Shown here: positions 7,312-15,315 of the stretch, one piece after another
Layout of the letters: each line of letters starts with the position of its first letter
How positions within the stretch are numbered: position 1 is the first letter of the stretch
DNA from: SYIM01 sp044359405
Lineage (GTDB): Bacteria; Pseudomonadota; Gammaproteobacteria; Burkholderiales; Burkholderiaceae_E
NCBI GenBank assembly: GCA_044359405.1
Contig: JBIKMC010000023.1
Span: 1-21,919 of the forward strand
Reading direction: 5' to 3'
DNA length: 21,919 nt
Made by a program: the position numbers and the translations under genes
The notes under the pieces: generated by a model
What the model was told of the DNA's origin: nothing
What the model saw: the letters and a program-made list of their open reading frames with translations, nothing else
The model's database searches: none

Positions 7312-8247
7312 TCAATAACCGCGCGTCGGATCGACCCGGCCGCTGGGTGTGCGACCGGACATGAGTTCACGCAGCTTGACCGCGACCTGTGCGGCCGACA
7401 CTTCGACCACGGTGATGGCCGAAATGTGTGGGGTAATGCGAACCTTGGGATGATCCCAGAAGCGATGCGCCATCGGCAAGGGCTCCTGAGCGAAAACATC
7501 CAGACTCGCGCCGGCCAGCTGGCCTGAGTCGAGCGCGTCCAGCAGGTCGTCCTCGATCACCAGTCCTCCGCGGGCCACATTGATCAGCCACGCGCCTGTG
7601 GGAAGTTGCGCGAATCGCTGAGCATCAAACAGACCACGAGTGGTATCGGTGAGCGGAGCCATGAGAATCAGAACCCGGCATCCGGCCAGAAATTCCCCAA
7701 GCCCGTCACGGTCATCGAAGCAGCGCACGCCCTCGATCAGACGCCTCGAGCGGGCATAACCACGCACTGGAAAACCCAGATCTCGAATCGCCTGCGCGAC
7801 AGCAGTGCCCAGAACCCCCAGTCCGAAAATGCCGACCTCGCATTGAGCCAGCGGATTTAAGGGCAATTCTTCCCAGCGCCGCTCACGCTGCTGACGCTCA
7901 TAAGCATCGTAGCGATAGTGAATACGCACCAGTTCGTGCGTACAGTAGGCCACCATCTGCGCGGCCATGCCCGCATCTTCCAGGCGATAGATGGGCAGGG
8001 CCTGCGGCAGGGCAGGATGCGTGAGCAACTGATCGACACCAGCCCCGGCACAGAACAGAGACTCAAGCGCAGGCTGACGTTGAAAGAAATCGACGGGCGG
8101 CTTCCAGGCGACAGCGGCCTGTGCGATAAATCCCGGCGTGTCGTAGGGCCTGACCTCAAGGCCAGCAGTGCCCTCAAGCGCCGCCCTCAGGGCTTCGCAC
8201 CAGCGGTTAACCGTAGCGGGCACCGGGTGGGTAATGGCGATCTTCAA
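7312..8247 (-). CDS. ghrA: Glyoxylate/hydroxypyruvate reductase A-like D-2-hydroxyacid dehydrogenase
   Basis: NAD(P)H-dependent reduction of a 2-keto acid such as glyoxylate or hydroxypyruvate, cytoplasmic, 311 residues. The nucleotide-binding motif GLGVLG is at 142-147. The catalytic triad of the D-2-hydroxyacid dehydrogenase family is intact: Arg226 in NVARGG, Glu255 in AQEPL and His274 in TPHISA. The N-terminal FCAGAGVDQLL and the overall length match the GhrA branch rather than SerA or LdhA. The start is a TTG that overlaps the upstream stop as TTGA and has GGGAG seven bases before it. In a leucine operon a branched 2-keto acid is an imaginable substrate, but nothing in the sequence shows that, so the gene symbol marks the family only. 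Confidence 0.88.
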   Translation of the reverse strand: MKIAITHPVPATVNRWCEALRAALEGTAGLEVRPYDTPGFIAQAAVAWKPPVDFFQRQPALESLFCAGAGVDQLLTHPALPQALPIYRLEDAGMAAQMVAYCTHELVRIHYRYDAYERQQRERRWEELPLNPLAQCEVGIFGLGVLGTAVAQAIRDLGFPVRGYARSRRLIEGVRCFDDRDGLGEFLAGCRVLILMAPLTDTTRGLFDAQRFAQLPTGAWLINVARGGLVIEDDLLDALDSGQLAGASLDVFAQEPLPMAHRFWDHPKVRITPHISAITVVEVSAAQVAVKLRELMSGRTPSGRVDPTRGY

Positions 8248-10298
8248 GTTGTTGCTCCCGCTTGCGCTTCAAGTCTTACCAGGGCGGCACCCTCGGTCAC
8301 CTGCTCGCCCACACCAAAAAGAAACTCGGCAACACGGCCAGCCTGCGGGGCGGCGATGACGTGCTCCATTTTCATTGCCTCGATCACCACCAAGGCCTGA
8401 CCGGCCACGACCTGGGCTCCGGCCTCGACCATATGCGCAATCACCTTGCCGGGCATAGGCGCGGCAAGACCCGCATGGCCGCCTGGTGCTCCATCATCGA
8501 CCTCATCGGAGGCATTGAGCTGCCTGAGCGTCCACGATCGACCATTCTCAAAACAGTGAACGCTTGCCCCCTGTAGCACCGCGCTCAGCTGATGCGCCTG
8601 TGAACCGACCAGGCAGCACACACGGCCACTCGCCTCATCGCGTCGTAGTTGGGCCAGGCAGGTACTCACATCGCCCATTCGTACCGTAAAGGCATCACCC
8701 GCATAGTCGACGGCAAGCTCATGAATGCGCTCACCCTCCTGCAGACGAAACAGACGCGACGCGTAGCCATTGAGCCGCCACCCATGGGGATCACACCAGG
8801 GGTCTTTCCACGTTTCGGCGGCATCAGCGTCGTCTGCCATCTCGCGTTCATTCAATAACCAGGCGGCGGCCGCCAGGGTGCATTCAGTCAGACCGCAGGC
8901 CGCAGGCCCAGTCAGCAGAAATTCGCGATCGTGTTCGATCAGACCCGTGTCCAGTTCGGCTGCGGCAAACCGCGGCGAATGCATGAGACGCGAGAGAAAT
9001 GCGGCATTGGTTGCCGGCCCCACGACTTCTACCTGATCGAGCGCCACCGCAAGACGCGCCCGCGCCTGATCGCGATCGGGACCCCAGGCAATGAGCTTGG
9101 CGATCATGGGGTCATAGTGAGGTGTGATGGCATCGCCCTGCGTGACGCCCGCGTCGATGCGCACAGGGGCGGGCTCGCCGTCAGCCGCGCGACCATGCGC
9201 GAATTGGATAGCCTGCGGCAGACGCAGGTGAACCAGTTCGCCGATGGACGGCAAAAATCCGCGCAGGGGATTTTCGGCGTAAAGCCGCGCCTCGATGGCG
9301 TGACCATGAAGGCTCAACTGGTGCTGGGCGAGCGGAAGTGCTTGGCCCGCCGCCACCCGCAACTGCCACTCCACCAAATCAAGGCCGGTGATCATCTCGG
9401 TCACCGGATGCTCAACCTGCAGACGCGTGTTCATCTCCATGAAGAAGAACCGCCCATCCTGTTCAGCGATGAATTCAACCGTTCCGGCCCCCGCATAGCC
9501 CACGGCCCGCGCTGCGGCCACAGCAGCTTCCCCCATCGCAGCGCGACGCTCAGGGCTCATGCCAGGGGCGGGAGCCTCTTCAATGACTTTCTGGTGGCGT
9601 CGCTGCACCGAGCAGTCCCGCTCGAACAGGTAAACACAGTTGCCGTGGGTGTCGGCGAATACCTGAATTTCTATATGCCGAGGCCGCTCAAGGTAGCGCT
9701 CGATGAGCACTCGGTCATCACCGAAAGCATTGGCCGCTTCGCGCTTGCAGGACGCCAATGCGGCATCGAACTCGTCGCCACTGCGGACGATACGCATGCC
9801 CTTGCCACCACCGCCCGCGCTCGCCTTGATGAGTACGGGATACGAAATCGTATCGGCCTGCCCGCGCAGATAGGCTGGATCTTGCTCGTCACCATGGTAG
9901 CCCGGTACCAGGGGCACGCCGGCATGGGCCATGAGCGCCTTGGCAGCCGACTTGCTGCCCATGGCTGCGATGGCTGAGGGCGGCGGACCGATGAAGGCCA
10001 GGCCCGCATCGGTCACCTGCTGGGCGAACAACTCGTTCTCGGACAAGAACCCGTACCCCGGGTGAATGGCCTGTGCGCCGCTTTCCAGGGCGATGCTGAG
10101 AATACGGTCACCACACAGATAAGACTCGCGTGCAGGGGCCGGGCCCAGGCGCCAGGCCTCATCGCAGGACAGTACGTGGCGTGCCTGCGCATCAGCGTCG
10201 GAGTACACCGCCACAGTGCGAATGCCGAGCCGGCGCGCGGTGGCCGCAACGCGGCAGGCGATCTCACCGCGATTGGCGATCAGAATCTTGGCGAACAT
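8244..10298 (-). CDS. liuD: 3-methylcrotonyl-CoA carboxylase alpha subunit (biotin carboxylase and biotin carrier)
   Basis: ATP-dependent carboxylation of biotin for conversion of 3-methylcrotonyl-CoA to 3-methylglutaconyl-CoA in leucine degradation; 684 residues, cytoplasmic, partner of the beta subunit encoded two genes upstream. Domains in order: biotin carboxylase N-terminal domain (KILIANRGEIACRV, residues 4-17), ATP-grasp domain with the glycine loop KASAGGGGKGM, FMEMNTRLQVEHPVTE in the active site, biotin carboxylase C-terminal domain to about 450, a linker/BT domain and a biotinyl domain with AMKMEH, biotin on Lys643. The start ATG has GGAAG seven bases upstream and lies inside the end of the EamA gene, overlapping it by 35 bases. 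Acetyl- or propionyl-CoA carboxylase are alternatives, but length and pairing with a LiuB-type subunit favour MCC. Confidence 0.93.
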   Translation of the reverse strand: MFAKILIANRGEIACRVAATARRLGIRTVAVYSDADAQARHVLSCDEAWRLGPAPARESYLCGDRILSIALESGAQAIHPGYGFLSENELFAQQVTDAGLAFIGPPPSAIAAMGSKSAAKALMAHAGVPLVPGYHGDEQDPAYLRGQADTISYPVLIKASAGGGGKGMRIVRSGDEFDAALASCKREAANAFGDDRVLIERYLERPRHIEIQVFADTHGNCVYLFERDCSVQRRHQKVIEEAPAPGMSPERRAAMGEAAVAAARAVGYAGAGTVEFIAEQDGRFFFMEMNTRLQVEHPVTEMITGLDLVEWQLRVAAGQALPLAQHQLSLHGHAIEARLYAENPLRGFLPSIGELVHLRLPQAIQFAHGRAADGEPAPVRIDAGVTQGDAITPHYDPMIAKLIAWGPDRDQARARLAVALDQVEVVGPATNAAFLSRLMHSPRFAAAELDTGLIEHDREFLLTGPAACGLTECTLAAAAWLLNEREMADDADAAETWKDPWCDPHGWRLNGYASRLFRLQEGERIHELAVDYAGDAFTVRMGDVSTCLAQLRRDEASGRVCCLVGSQAHQLSAVLQGASVHCFENGRSWTLRQLNASDEVDDGAPGGHAGLAAPMPGKVIAHMVEAGAQVVAGQALVVIEAMKMEHVIAAPQAGRVAEFLFGVGEQVTEGAALVRLEAQAGATT
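8255..8259 (-). promoter_or_regulatory. Ribosome binding site supporting the TTG start of the ghrA-like gene
   Basis: On the minus strand GGGAG is followed by seven bases and then TTGAAG. There is no ATG nearby that would keep the conserved N-terminus MKIAITHP, so this site decides the unusual TTG start. It lies inside the last codons of the biotin-carboxylase gene. Confidence 0.7.
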
Positions 10299-11271
10299 GA
10301 TTGGACTTCCGGTTAGCGAGATAAATGCCGGGCAGAATCAGGGCTGCACCCACTGCATGAAACCAGGCAGGCAGCTCGCCCAGAAAGGCCCAGCCCATGA
10401 GTGCACCGTATAACGGGCCCAGACAGATGGCCAGCCCAGCTCGGGCGGGGCCCAATTCGCGAAGCATGTAGGCATAGCAGAAATAGGCGCCAATGCCCGG
10501 CAGGAGCGCCAGCGCGAGAACCATCCCCGCAACCTGCATAGACGGCTGGGGCAGGCCCTTAATGAGTATTTCGACCAGCGTGAAGGGCGCGATCACCACC
10601 AGACCCGCCGCCGTGGTCGCGGCCAGCCGAGCAAAGGGCTCAAGCACCGTGGGCCTTTTTCTGAGCAGCACCGAATACGTGGTCCAGCCCATGACCGCCG
10701 TCAGAATCCACAGGTCACCCACGGTGAAGTCCAGTGTGAGCACCGTCTGCGCCGAGCCCCGTGACAGGATGAGAAGCGTGCCGGCGATCGCCAGCCCCAC
10801 ACCCAGCGCCTGAATGCCGCCCAGAGCCTCATTGAACAGGCGGGGCGACAGCAGCGCCAGCAGCACGGGTGACAACGCATAAATCAGGCCGATATTGAGC
10901 GCCGACGTGGTCTGCGCGCCGATGTACACGAATGCGCCGCAGATCCATACGCCAATCGCTCCGAGGATGAACAGATCAGGCCATTCGCGACGCCACTGCG
11001 GCCACAGCCGCACTAAGGTAGGCGCGGCCAGAGGCAGCATCACCGCCAGCGCGACTGTCCAGCGCATCGTCGCCAGCAGATGGGGTTCGACCACCCCTGC
11101 CGCTCGCCGACCAACAATGTAGTTGGTGGCCCACAAAGCCGGTGTCAGCAGCAGGAAAAAAAGCGCTATGCGGCGGCGGCGCGTCGCAGCCTGAGCCCGG
11201 TCATAAGCGGCCTGAGTGTCTGTCGGCGGCGCCGGCGAAGATGCGGCCCGCGCAAAACCTGACTGGGTCAC
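10264..11271 (-). CDS. EamA/DMT-family membrane transporter
   Basis: Inner-membrane protein of 335 residues with about ten hydrophobic segments in two repeated halves, the EamA (drug/metabolite transporter) arrangement. Recognisable pieces are FFLLLTPALWATNYIVGRRA in the first helix, YIGAQTTSALNIGLIYALSP before the middle, and GPARAGLAICLGPLYGALMG in the second half. An N-terminal cytoplasmic stretch of about 34 residues precedes helix 1. The start is GTG, three bases after the liuB stop, with a weak GGAT upstream; no ATG lies before helix 1. EamA proteins typically export amino acids or metabolites, but the substrate is unknown. It sits between the two MCC subunit genes, where enoyl-CoA hydratase liuC is found in many liu operons, and its 3' end overlaps liuD by 35 bases. 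Confidence 0.9.
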   Translation of the reverse strand: MTQSGFARAASSPAPPTDTQAAYDRAQAATRRRRIALFFLLLTPALWATNYIVGRRAAGVVEPHLLATMRWTVALAVMLPLAAPTLVRLWPQWRREWPDLFILGAIGVWICGAFVYIGAQTTSALNIGLIYALSPVLLALLSPRLFNEALGGIQALGVGLAIAGTLLILSRGSAQTVLTLDFTVGDLWILTAVMGWTTYSVLLRKRPTVLEPFARLAATTAAGLVVIAPFTLVEILIKGLPQPSMQVAGMVLALALLPGIGAYFCYAYMLRELGPARAGLAICLGPLYGALMGWAFLGELPAWFHAVGAALILPGIYLANRKSNHVRQDSDRQSR

Positions 11272-11274
11272 CGA

Positions 11275-12882
11275 TCAGATCCGGAACACGCCAAAGCGCG
11301 TATCGGGGATGGGAGCATTGAGCGCTGCCGACAGGCCCAACCCCAGCACCCGGCGTGTATCGGCCGGATCAATGATGCCGTCATCCCAGATGCGCGCGCT
11401 GGCATAGTAGGGATGCCCCTGCCGCTCGTACTGCTCAAGGATAGGGGCTTTGAAGGCCTGTTCGTCGTCGGCGCTCCAGTGACCCCCGCGGGATTCGATC
11501 CCGTCGCGGCGGACCGTAGCCAGCACGGAAGCGGCCTGCTCGCCGCCCATCACGCTGATGCGGGCATTGGGCCACATCCAGAGCATGCGCGGCGAATAGG
11601 CGCGACCACACATGCCGTAGTTGCCCGCACCGAATGACCCGCCAATGATGACCGTGAACTTGGGCACCTGCGCACAGGCCACGGCCGTGACCAGTTTTGC
11701 GCCGGCTCGGGCAATACCTTCGTTTTCGTATTTGCGGCCCACCATGAAGCCTGTGATGTTCTGCAGGAAAATCAGCGGAATCTTGCGCTGGGCACACAGC
11801 TCGATGAAGTGAGCACCCTTGTTGGCCGACTCGGAAAACAGCACGCCGTTATTGGCGACGATACCGACCGGAATGCCGTGCAGATGCGCGAATCCTGTGA
11901 CCAGCGTAGTGCCATAGCGCGCCTTGAACTCGTCAAACTCAGAGCCATCGACGACACGCATAATGATCTCGCGAACATCGAACGATTTTCGCGCGTCAGT
12001 GGGCATAATGCCGTGCAACTCGGCGGGATCGTAGTCAGGTTCGCGCGAAGGCTTAAGCGCAAGCTGCTGCGGCTTGGTGCGATTAAGTGAGGCAACGATA
12101 CCGCGAGCGATTGCCAGCGCATGCGCGTCATCACGAGCCAGATGATCGGCAACGCCCGATAGCCGCGTATGCACATCACCGCCGCCCAGATCTTCGGCAC
12201 TGACCACTTCACCAATGGCCGCCTTCACCAGCGGCGGCCCGCCCAGAAAGATGGTGCCCTGGTTACGCACGATCACGGCCTCATCGCTCATGGCCGGCAC
12301 ATAAGCTCCGCCCGCAGTGCAGGACCCCATGACGACCGCAATCTGCGCGATACCGGCGGCCGAGAGCGTAGCCTGGTTGTAGAAAATTCGGCCGAAGTGC
12401 TCGCGATCAGGAAACACCTCGTCCTGATTGGGCAGATTGGCGCCGCCCGAATCAACCAGGTAAAGGCAGGGCATACGGTTCTCGCGCGCGATTTCCTGAG
12501 CACGCAGATGCTTCTTGACCGTCATGGGGAAATACGTGCCGCCCTTGACGGTGGCGTCATTGCAAACCACGACGCAATCCACCCCGCTGACTCGGCCGAT
12601 TCCAGTGATGATGCCCGCACAGGGCGCTTCGTCGCCATACATGCCGAAGGCGGCCAGCTGGGAAAGCTCTAAAAAGGGCGTGCCGGGATCCAGCAGGCGC
12701 TCAATGCGCTCGCGCGGCAGCAATTTGCCGCGCGCCACATGCTTGGCCCGGGCCGCTTGGCCGCCACCGGCCTGTACCTGCGCCACTCGCTGACGCAAAT
12801 CACCGACCAGCACCCGCATGGCCTGCGCGTTGGCTACGAAGCCTTCGCTGCGCGGATTGATTCGAGACTGCAGCTTGGGCAT
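11275..12882 (-). CDS. liuB: 3-methylcrotonyl-CoA carboxylase beta subunit (carboxyltransferase)
   Basis: Transfers the carboxyl group from biotin to 3-methylcrotonyl-CoA; 535 residues, the usual LiuB/MCCB length. Two carboxyltransferase halves are seen: the first with GGTYFPMTVKKHLRAQEIA and LVDSGGANLPNQDEVFPD, the second with GIVANNGVLFSESANKGAHF, FLQNITGFMVG and IIGGSFGAGNYGMCGRAYSP. 'DSGGANLPNQ' and 'SFGAGNYGMCGRAY' are the wording of methylcrotonyl-CoA rather than propionyl-CoA carboxylases. ATG 12882 has GGAG seven bases upstream. It follows the acyl-CoA dehydrogenase gene after 12 bases and precedes EamA by 3 bases. Geranyl-CoA carboxylase (AtuC) is a relative, but the neighbouring isovaleryl-CoA dehydrogenase supports the leucine pathway. 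Confidence 0.95.
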   Translation of the reverse strand: MPKLQSRINPRSEGFVANAQAMRVLVGDLRQRVAQVQAGGGQAARAKHVARGKLLPRERIERLLDPGTPFLELSQLAAFGMYGDEAPCAGIITGIGRVSGVDCVVVCNDATVKGGTYFPMTVKKHLRAQEIARENRMPCLYLVDSGGANLPNQDEVFPDREHFGRIFYNQATLSAAGIAQIAVVMGSCTAGGAYVPAMSDEAVIVRNQGTIFLGGPPLVKAAIGEVVSAEDLGGGDVHTRLSGVADHLARDDAHALAIARGIVASLNRTKPQQLALKPSREPDYDPAELHGIMPTDARKSFDVREIIMRVVDGSEFDEFKARYGTTLVTGFAHLHGIPVGIVANNGVLFSESANKGAHFIELCAQRKIPLIFLQNITGFMVGRKYENEGIARAGAKLVTAVACAQVPKFTVIIGGSFGAGNYGMCGRAYSPRMLWMWPNARISVMGGEQAASVLATVRRDGIESRGGHWSADDEQAFKAPILEQYERQGHPYYASARIWDDGIIDPADTRRVLGLGLSAALNAPIPDTRFGVFRI

Positions 12883-12894
12883 TGCTTGCTCCGA

Positions 12895-14037
12895 CTAGGA
12901 CGCGGCACCGTCGAGGGCGCGTGCAATCAGCAGACGCTGAATATCATTGGTGCCTTCGTAAATCTGACAGACCCGCACGTCGCGATAAATGCGCTCGACG
13001 GGAAAATCGCTCACATAACCATATCCGCCATGAATCTGAATGGCGTCCGAGCAGACTCGCTCGGCCATCTCGGCCGCAAACAGTTTGGCCATGGCCGCTT
13101 CTTTAAGACAGGGCTGACCCGCATCCTTGAGCGCGGCCGCGTGCAGAATGAGTTGACGCGCAGCCTCGATAGACACAGCCATATCGGCCAGCCGAAAACT
13201 GGCCGCCTGATGCGCGGCAATCGGCTGACCAAACACCTCGCGCTGATGGGCATATCGCAGCGCAGCCTCAAAGGCCGCGCGCGCCATTCCCACCGCCTGA
13301 GAGGCAATGCCGATGCGGCCGCCCTCAAGCCCCGACAGGGCAATTTTGTAGCCCTCTCCGGGCATGCCGATCAGATGGGTGGCCGGCACACGGCAGCCCT
13401 CAAACACCACCTGAGCCGTGTCAGAGGCACGCTGGCCCATCTTGTCCTCAAGCCTGGCCACGCGGTAACCGGGCGTGCTGGTGGGTACGATAAAGGCCGA
13501 GATGCCGCGCTTGCCGGCAGCCGCATCAGTCACCGCCATGACGATTGCGACATCCGCATTGAGCCCCGAGGTGATGAACTGCTTGACGCCGTCGATGACG
13601 TAGTGGTCACCCTCCTGGCGCGCCCGGGTGCGCAGGGCCGAGGCGTCGGACCCGGCCTGTGGCTCGGTCAGGCAGAAGGCGCCGAGCATGGCGCCGCTTG
13701 CCAGGGGGCGCAACCACTGCGCCTTCTGCCCGTCGCTGGCCCAGCGCGCAAGAATGGAGCACACCGGGCAGTTGTTAACCGACACGACAGTCGAGGTGGC
13801 GCCGTCGCCCGCGGCAATTTCTTCGATGATGAGCGCAAGCGACACATGGTCAAGACCGGCGCCACCCCATGTCTCAGGCACCACCACGCCATAGCAGCCG
13901 AGCGCGGCCAGCCCGGCGAGCGCCTCACGCGGAAAGCTGGCCTCACGGTCCCACTGGGCCGCCTGCGGCGCGATGCGCTCCTGCACATACGTGCGCACCG
14001 CATCGCGGATGAGTCGCTGGTCGTCGCTGAGAAGCAC
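12895..14037 (-). CDS. Acyl-CoA dehydrogenase, short-chain type
   Basis: FAD-dependent alpha,beta-dehydrogenation of an acyl-CoA, 380 residues. N-terminal helical domain, FAD/substrate region FCLTEPQAGSDAS (about 121-133), arginine-containing REVFGQPIAAHQ (266-277) and the C-terminal YEGTNDIQRLL. The catalytic base Glu361 is at the usual position in YEGT, unlike the isovaleryl-CoA dehydrogenase of the same operon. The wording resembles butyryl-/2-methylbutyryl-CoA dehydrogenases; the exact chain is not determined. The start is GTG 14037, 18 bases after the thiolase stop, with no ATG that preserves the N-terminus. It may process another branched or short acyl-CoA alongside isovaleryl-CoA. Confidence 0.9.
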   Translation of the reverse strand: MLLSDDQRLIRDAVRTYVQERIAPQAAQWDREASFPREALAGLAALGCYGVVVPETWGGAGLDHVSLALIIEEIAAGDGATSTVVSVNNCPVCSILARWASDGQKAQWLRPLASGAMLGAFCLTEPQAGSDASALRTRARQEGDHYVIDGVKQFITSGLNADVAIVMAVTDAAAGKRGISAFIVPTSTPGYRVARLEDKMGQRASDTAQVVFEGCRVPATHLIGMPGEGYKIALSGLEGGRIGIASQAVGMARAAFEAALRYAHQREVFGQPIAAHQAASFRLADMAVSIEAARQLILHAAALKDAGQPCLKEAAMAKLFAAEMAERVCSDAIQIHGGYGYVSDFPVERIYRDVRVCQIYEGTNDIQRLLIARALDGAAS

Positions 14038-14055
14038 GGCCGTGCTGCCCTTGTC

Positions 14056-15252
14056 TTAGACCAGCTCGACGCCCAGGGCGGTGGCCTCGCCACCGCCGAT
14101 ACACAGGGACGCCACGCCGCGCCGGCCACCCCGTGCCCGCAATGCGCCAATCAGGGTGACGATCAGGCGTGCACCCGAAGCACCGATGGGATGTCCGAGC
14201 GCGCAGGCACCGCCATGCACATTGACGCGGTCGTGGCCCAGCCCGTGGTCTTTCATGGCCGCCATGGCCACCACCGCGAAGGCCTCATTGATCTCGAACA
14301 GATCAACCGTAGAGGAATTCCAACCAGTTTTCTCATAGAGCCGCGCGATGGCGCCCACTGGGGCGGTCGTGAACCACTGCGGCTCCTGCGAATGAGTGGC
14401 GTGCCCCACGATCCTGGCGATCGGCGTTGCACCCAGTCTGCGGGCAGTGGACTCGCGCATCATGACCAGCGCGGCTGCGCCATCGGAGATGGAGGACGAG
14501 GTGGCCGCGGTGACCGTGCCGTCTTTGCGAAACGCCGGCTTGAGCGTGGGAATCTTGTCCACGTTCGCCTTGAAGGGCTGCTCATCGCGGCTGATCTGAA
14601 CATCGCCCTTCTTGCCGCTGACCGTGACGGGCGCGACCTCCCAGTCAAACACGCCACCCGTATTGGCAGCGACGGCGCGGCGCGTTGATTCGATGGCGTA
14701 GGCATCTTGCTCGGCACGGGTGAAGCTGTATTTGCCCGCACAGTCTTCGGCGAAATTGCCCATGGACTTGCCGCCGCCGTTGGGCATTTTTTCGTAGGCA
14801 TCTTCGAGGCCGTCAAGGGCCATGTGGTCAAAGAGCGTGCCGTGCCCATAACGGTAGCCACCGCGCCCCTTGAGCATGAGATAAGGGGCGTTACTCATGC
14901 TTTCCATGCCGCCGGCCACAACCACCTCCTGGCTGCCGGCCAAGATCAGATCGTGCGCGAACATGGCGGCTTTCATACCTGAGCCACACACCTTGTTGAT
15001 GGTGGTCGCACCCGCAGCCTTGGGCAGCCCCGCGCCGATGGCGGCCTGACGGGCCGGCGCCTGGCCCTGGCCCGCGGGTAAAACACAGCCCATGATCACT
15101 TCCTGAACCTGCTCTGGTTTGAGGCCCGCACGACCCACCGCCGCAGCGATGACGTGCGCGCCCAGCTGATGCGCAGCAAAGCCCGACAGCTCGCCCATCA
15201 TGGCACCAATCGGGGTTCTGGCGACCGAGACAATCACAACGGGATCACTCAT
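14056..15252 (-). CDS. Acetyl-CoA C-acetyltransferase (thiolase)
   Basis: Biosynthetic/degradative thiolase acting on acetoacetyl-CoA or a related 3-ketoacyl-CoA, 398 residues, cytoplasmic. The nucleophilic cysteine is Cys89 in NKVCGSGMKA, the NEAF motif is at 322-325, His354 lies in ALGHPIGASGAR, and the second catalytic Cys384 in CIGGGEATALG. The motif usually read as TAxNASxxxDGAAA is TAATSSSISDGAAA here, so the usual Asn in that loop is replaced; all catalytic residues are intact. The start ATG has GGAG seven bases upstream. In leucine degradation it would split acetoacetyl-CoA formed from acetoacetate, though a CoA-transferase or ligase for that is not in view. Confidence 0.92.
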   Translation of the reverse strand: MSDPVVIVSVARTPIGAMMGELSGFAAHQLGAHVIAAAVGRAGLKPEQVQEVIMGCVLPAGQGQAPARQAAIGAGLPKAAGATTINKVCGSGMKAAMFAHDLILAGSQEVVVAGGMESMSNAPYLMLKGRGGYRYGHGTLFDHMALDGLEDAYEKMPNGGGKSMGNFAEDCAGKYSFTRAEQDAYAIESTRRAVAANTGGVFDWEVAPVTVSGKKGDVQISRDEQPFKANVDKIPTLKPAFRKDGTVTAATSSSISDGAAALVMMRESTARRLGATPIARIVGHATHSQEPQWFTTAPVGAIARLYEKTGWNSSTVDLFEINEAFAVVAMAAMKDHGLGHDRVNVHGGACALGHPIGASGARLIVTLIGALRARGGRRGVASLCIGGGEATALGVELV

Positions 15253-15315
15253 GATTTACTCCGAAAAACTGAGGGTTTGATTGAGAGAGCCTGCACACCA
15301 TGCGGGTGCACGCCA

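Noticed and set aside
8931..9977. 348-codon + strand open frame opposite the biotin carboxylase domain
   Set aside because: Fully inside a gene with intact catalytic motifs on the other strand; composition is that of a shadow frame.
12739..14688. Very long + strand open frame (649 codons) opposite liuB, the acyl-CoA dehydrogenase and the thiolase
   Set aside because: It crosses three well-defined genes on the other strand, is rich in His/Arg/Gly typical of antisense frames in high-GC DNA, and has no recognisable domain.
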